Shown in pieces: positions 13,736 through 14,226 of a DNA stretch of 14,226 nucleotides. How positions within the stretch are numbered: position 1 is the stretch's first letter; every line of letters starts with the position of its first letter. Made by a program: the position numbers and the translations under genes. A model generated the notes under the pieces. It was not told the origin of the DNA and did no database searches. It was given only the letters and a program-made list of their open reading frames with translations. Location: positions 1 through 14,226 of the forward strand of contig UQEF01000078.1 of assembly GCA_900540045.1 (NCBI GenBank), given 5' to 3'. This stretch comes from an uncultured Eubacteriales bacterium. Lineage in GTDB: Bacteria > Bacillota > Clostridia > Christensenellales > Aristaeellaceae.

Positions 13736-14226
13736 ATGAAGAAACTTGTCAGCCTGTTCCTGGCGCTGATCCTGGCGCTCGGCCTGAGCATCCCCGCGAT
13801 GGCCGAAGGCACCACCCTGAGCGTTGCCGCGATCGAGACCGCTTACGGCTCTGAGATCTGGCAGGAAGTCACCGCCGCGTTCACCGAGCTCACCGGCATC
13901 CAGGTGGACCTGGTGACCGACAAAAACCTGGAGGACGTCATCTCCGCGCCCATGAAGGCCGGCGACTTCCCCGATGTGGTGCACCTGGCCACCGGCCGTC
14001 CCGCCGCTCTGACCGAGACCCTCATCAAGGAAAACCTGCTTGAGGACATCACCGACGTGCTGAGCATGACCGTGCCCGGCGAAGACAAGCTGGTGAGCGA
14101 GAAGATCGCCGGCGGCTTCACCGAGAGCTCCCTGACCAACCCCTACGGCGACGGCAAGACCTACATGGCTCCCATGTTCTACAGCCCCTGCGGCCTGTTC
14201 TACAACGCCGGCCTGTTTGAGGAAAA
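13736..14226 (+). CDS. Extracellular solute-binding protein of a carbohydrate ABC transporter, partial
   Basis: The first 163 residues are present and the frame is still open at the window edge. A signal peptide (Met-Lys-Lys, Leu/Ala core) ends in Pro-Ala-Met-Ala before Glu24, a signal-peptidase-I site. No lipobox cysteine is present, although binding proteins of Gram-positive cells are normally lipoproteins. The mature part matches family 1 sugar-binding proteins: ITAF-like WQEVTAAFTELTGIQVDLV, then GDFPDVVHLATG (77-88) and, near the edge, YMAPMFYSPCGLFYNAGLFEE-type sequence that lines the sugar site. It would capture a mono- or oligosaccharide for import; NgcE-like amino-sugar binding is possible but unproven. 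Codon use (ACC, GAC, CTG, AAG, GCC) is strongly biased, suggesting high expression. AAGGAGG 9 bases before ATG 13736 sets the start. Confidence 0.88.
   Translation, partial: MKKLVSLFLALILALGLSIPAMAEGTTLSVAAIETAYGSEIWQEVTAAFTELTGIQVDLVTDKNLEDVISAPMKAGDFPDVVHLATGRPAALTETLIKENLLEDITDVLSMTVPGEDKLVSEKIAGGFTESSLTNPYGDGKTYMAPMFYSPCGLFYNAGLFEE

Overview
The window is a GC-rich, densely coded stretch of a bacterial chromosome, most likely from an endospore-forming member of the Clostridia. Three things point there. A complete three-gene germinant-receptor operon (gerA-, gerB- and gerC-like) sits behind what reads as a forespore sigma-G promoter. Shine-Dalgarno sites are strong (AAGGAGG type), and sigma-A promoters and intrinsic terminators have the Gram-positive form. 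The pairing of an alcohol-acetyltransferase-like protein with a DUF6320-like membrane protein is, from memory, typical of Firmicutes. A Christensenellales-like gut lineage would fit the high GC and the signal-peptidase-I type sugar-binding protein, but that is a guess.

Layout. Bases 1-152 hold the 3' end of a sugar-kinase/APH-type phosphotransferase. It faces, across a strong bidirectional terminator, a long minus-strand operon (about 7200 down to 215): MoxR AAA+ ATPase, DUF58 protein, TgpA-type membrane transglutaminase, alcohol-acetyltransferase-like acyltransferase, and a six-helix DUF6320-like membrane protein. Upstream is a minus-strand CapA-family secreted protein (7254-8360). It is divergent from a plus-strand secreted serine hydrolase of the beta-lactamase/DD-peptidase fold (8509-9684); the two promoters lie back to back. 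Then follow the gerA-gerB-gerC-like genes (9746-13478), overlapping one another by 4 bases each (ATGA), and a rho-independent terminator. The window ends inside a secreted solute-binding protein of a carbohydrate ABC transporter (13736-14226).

How the parts may work together. MoxR, DUF58 and TgpA are a recurrent trio: an ATPase acting as chaperone, a von Willebrand-like partner and a membrane protein with an extracytoplasmic transglutaminase-like protease domain. Here the operon continues into an acyltransferase and a polytopic membrane protein, which suggests envelope modification, although no substrate can be read from sequence. CapA-like and serine-hydrolase products are also exported, so most of the window concerns the cell surface or spore. 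The flanking sugar kinase and binding protein suggest amino-sugar or oligosaccharide use but are not demonstrably linked.

No tRNA, rRNA, CRISPR array, transposase or attachment site was seen. No single gene belongs to a wholly unknown system. The most interesting signals are regulatory (a sigma-G promoter match, a 10+10 dyad over the MoxR transcription start, a cluster of inverted repeats before the binding protein) and architectural (the five-gene operon, the N-terminally extended acyltransferase without a good standard start codon, and the divergent GerB).
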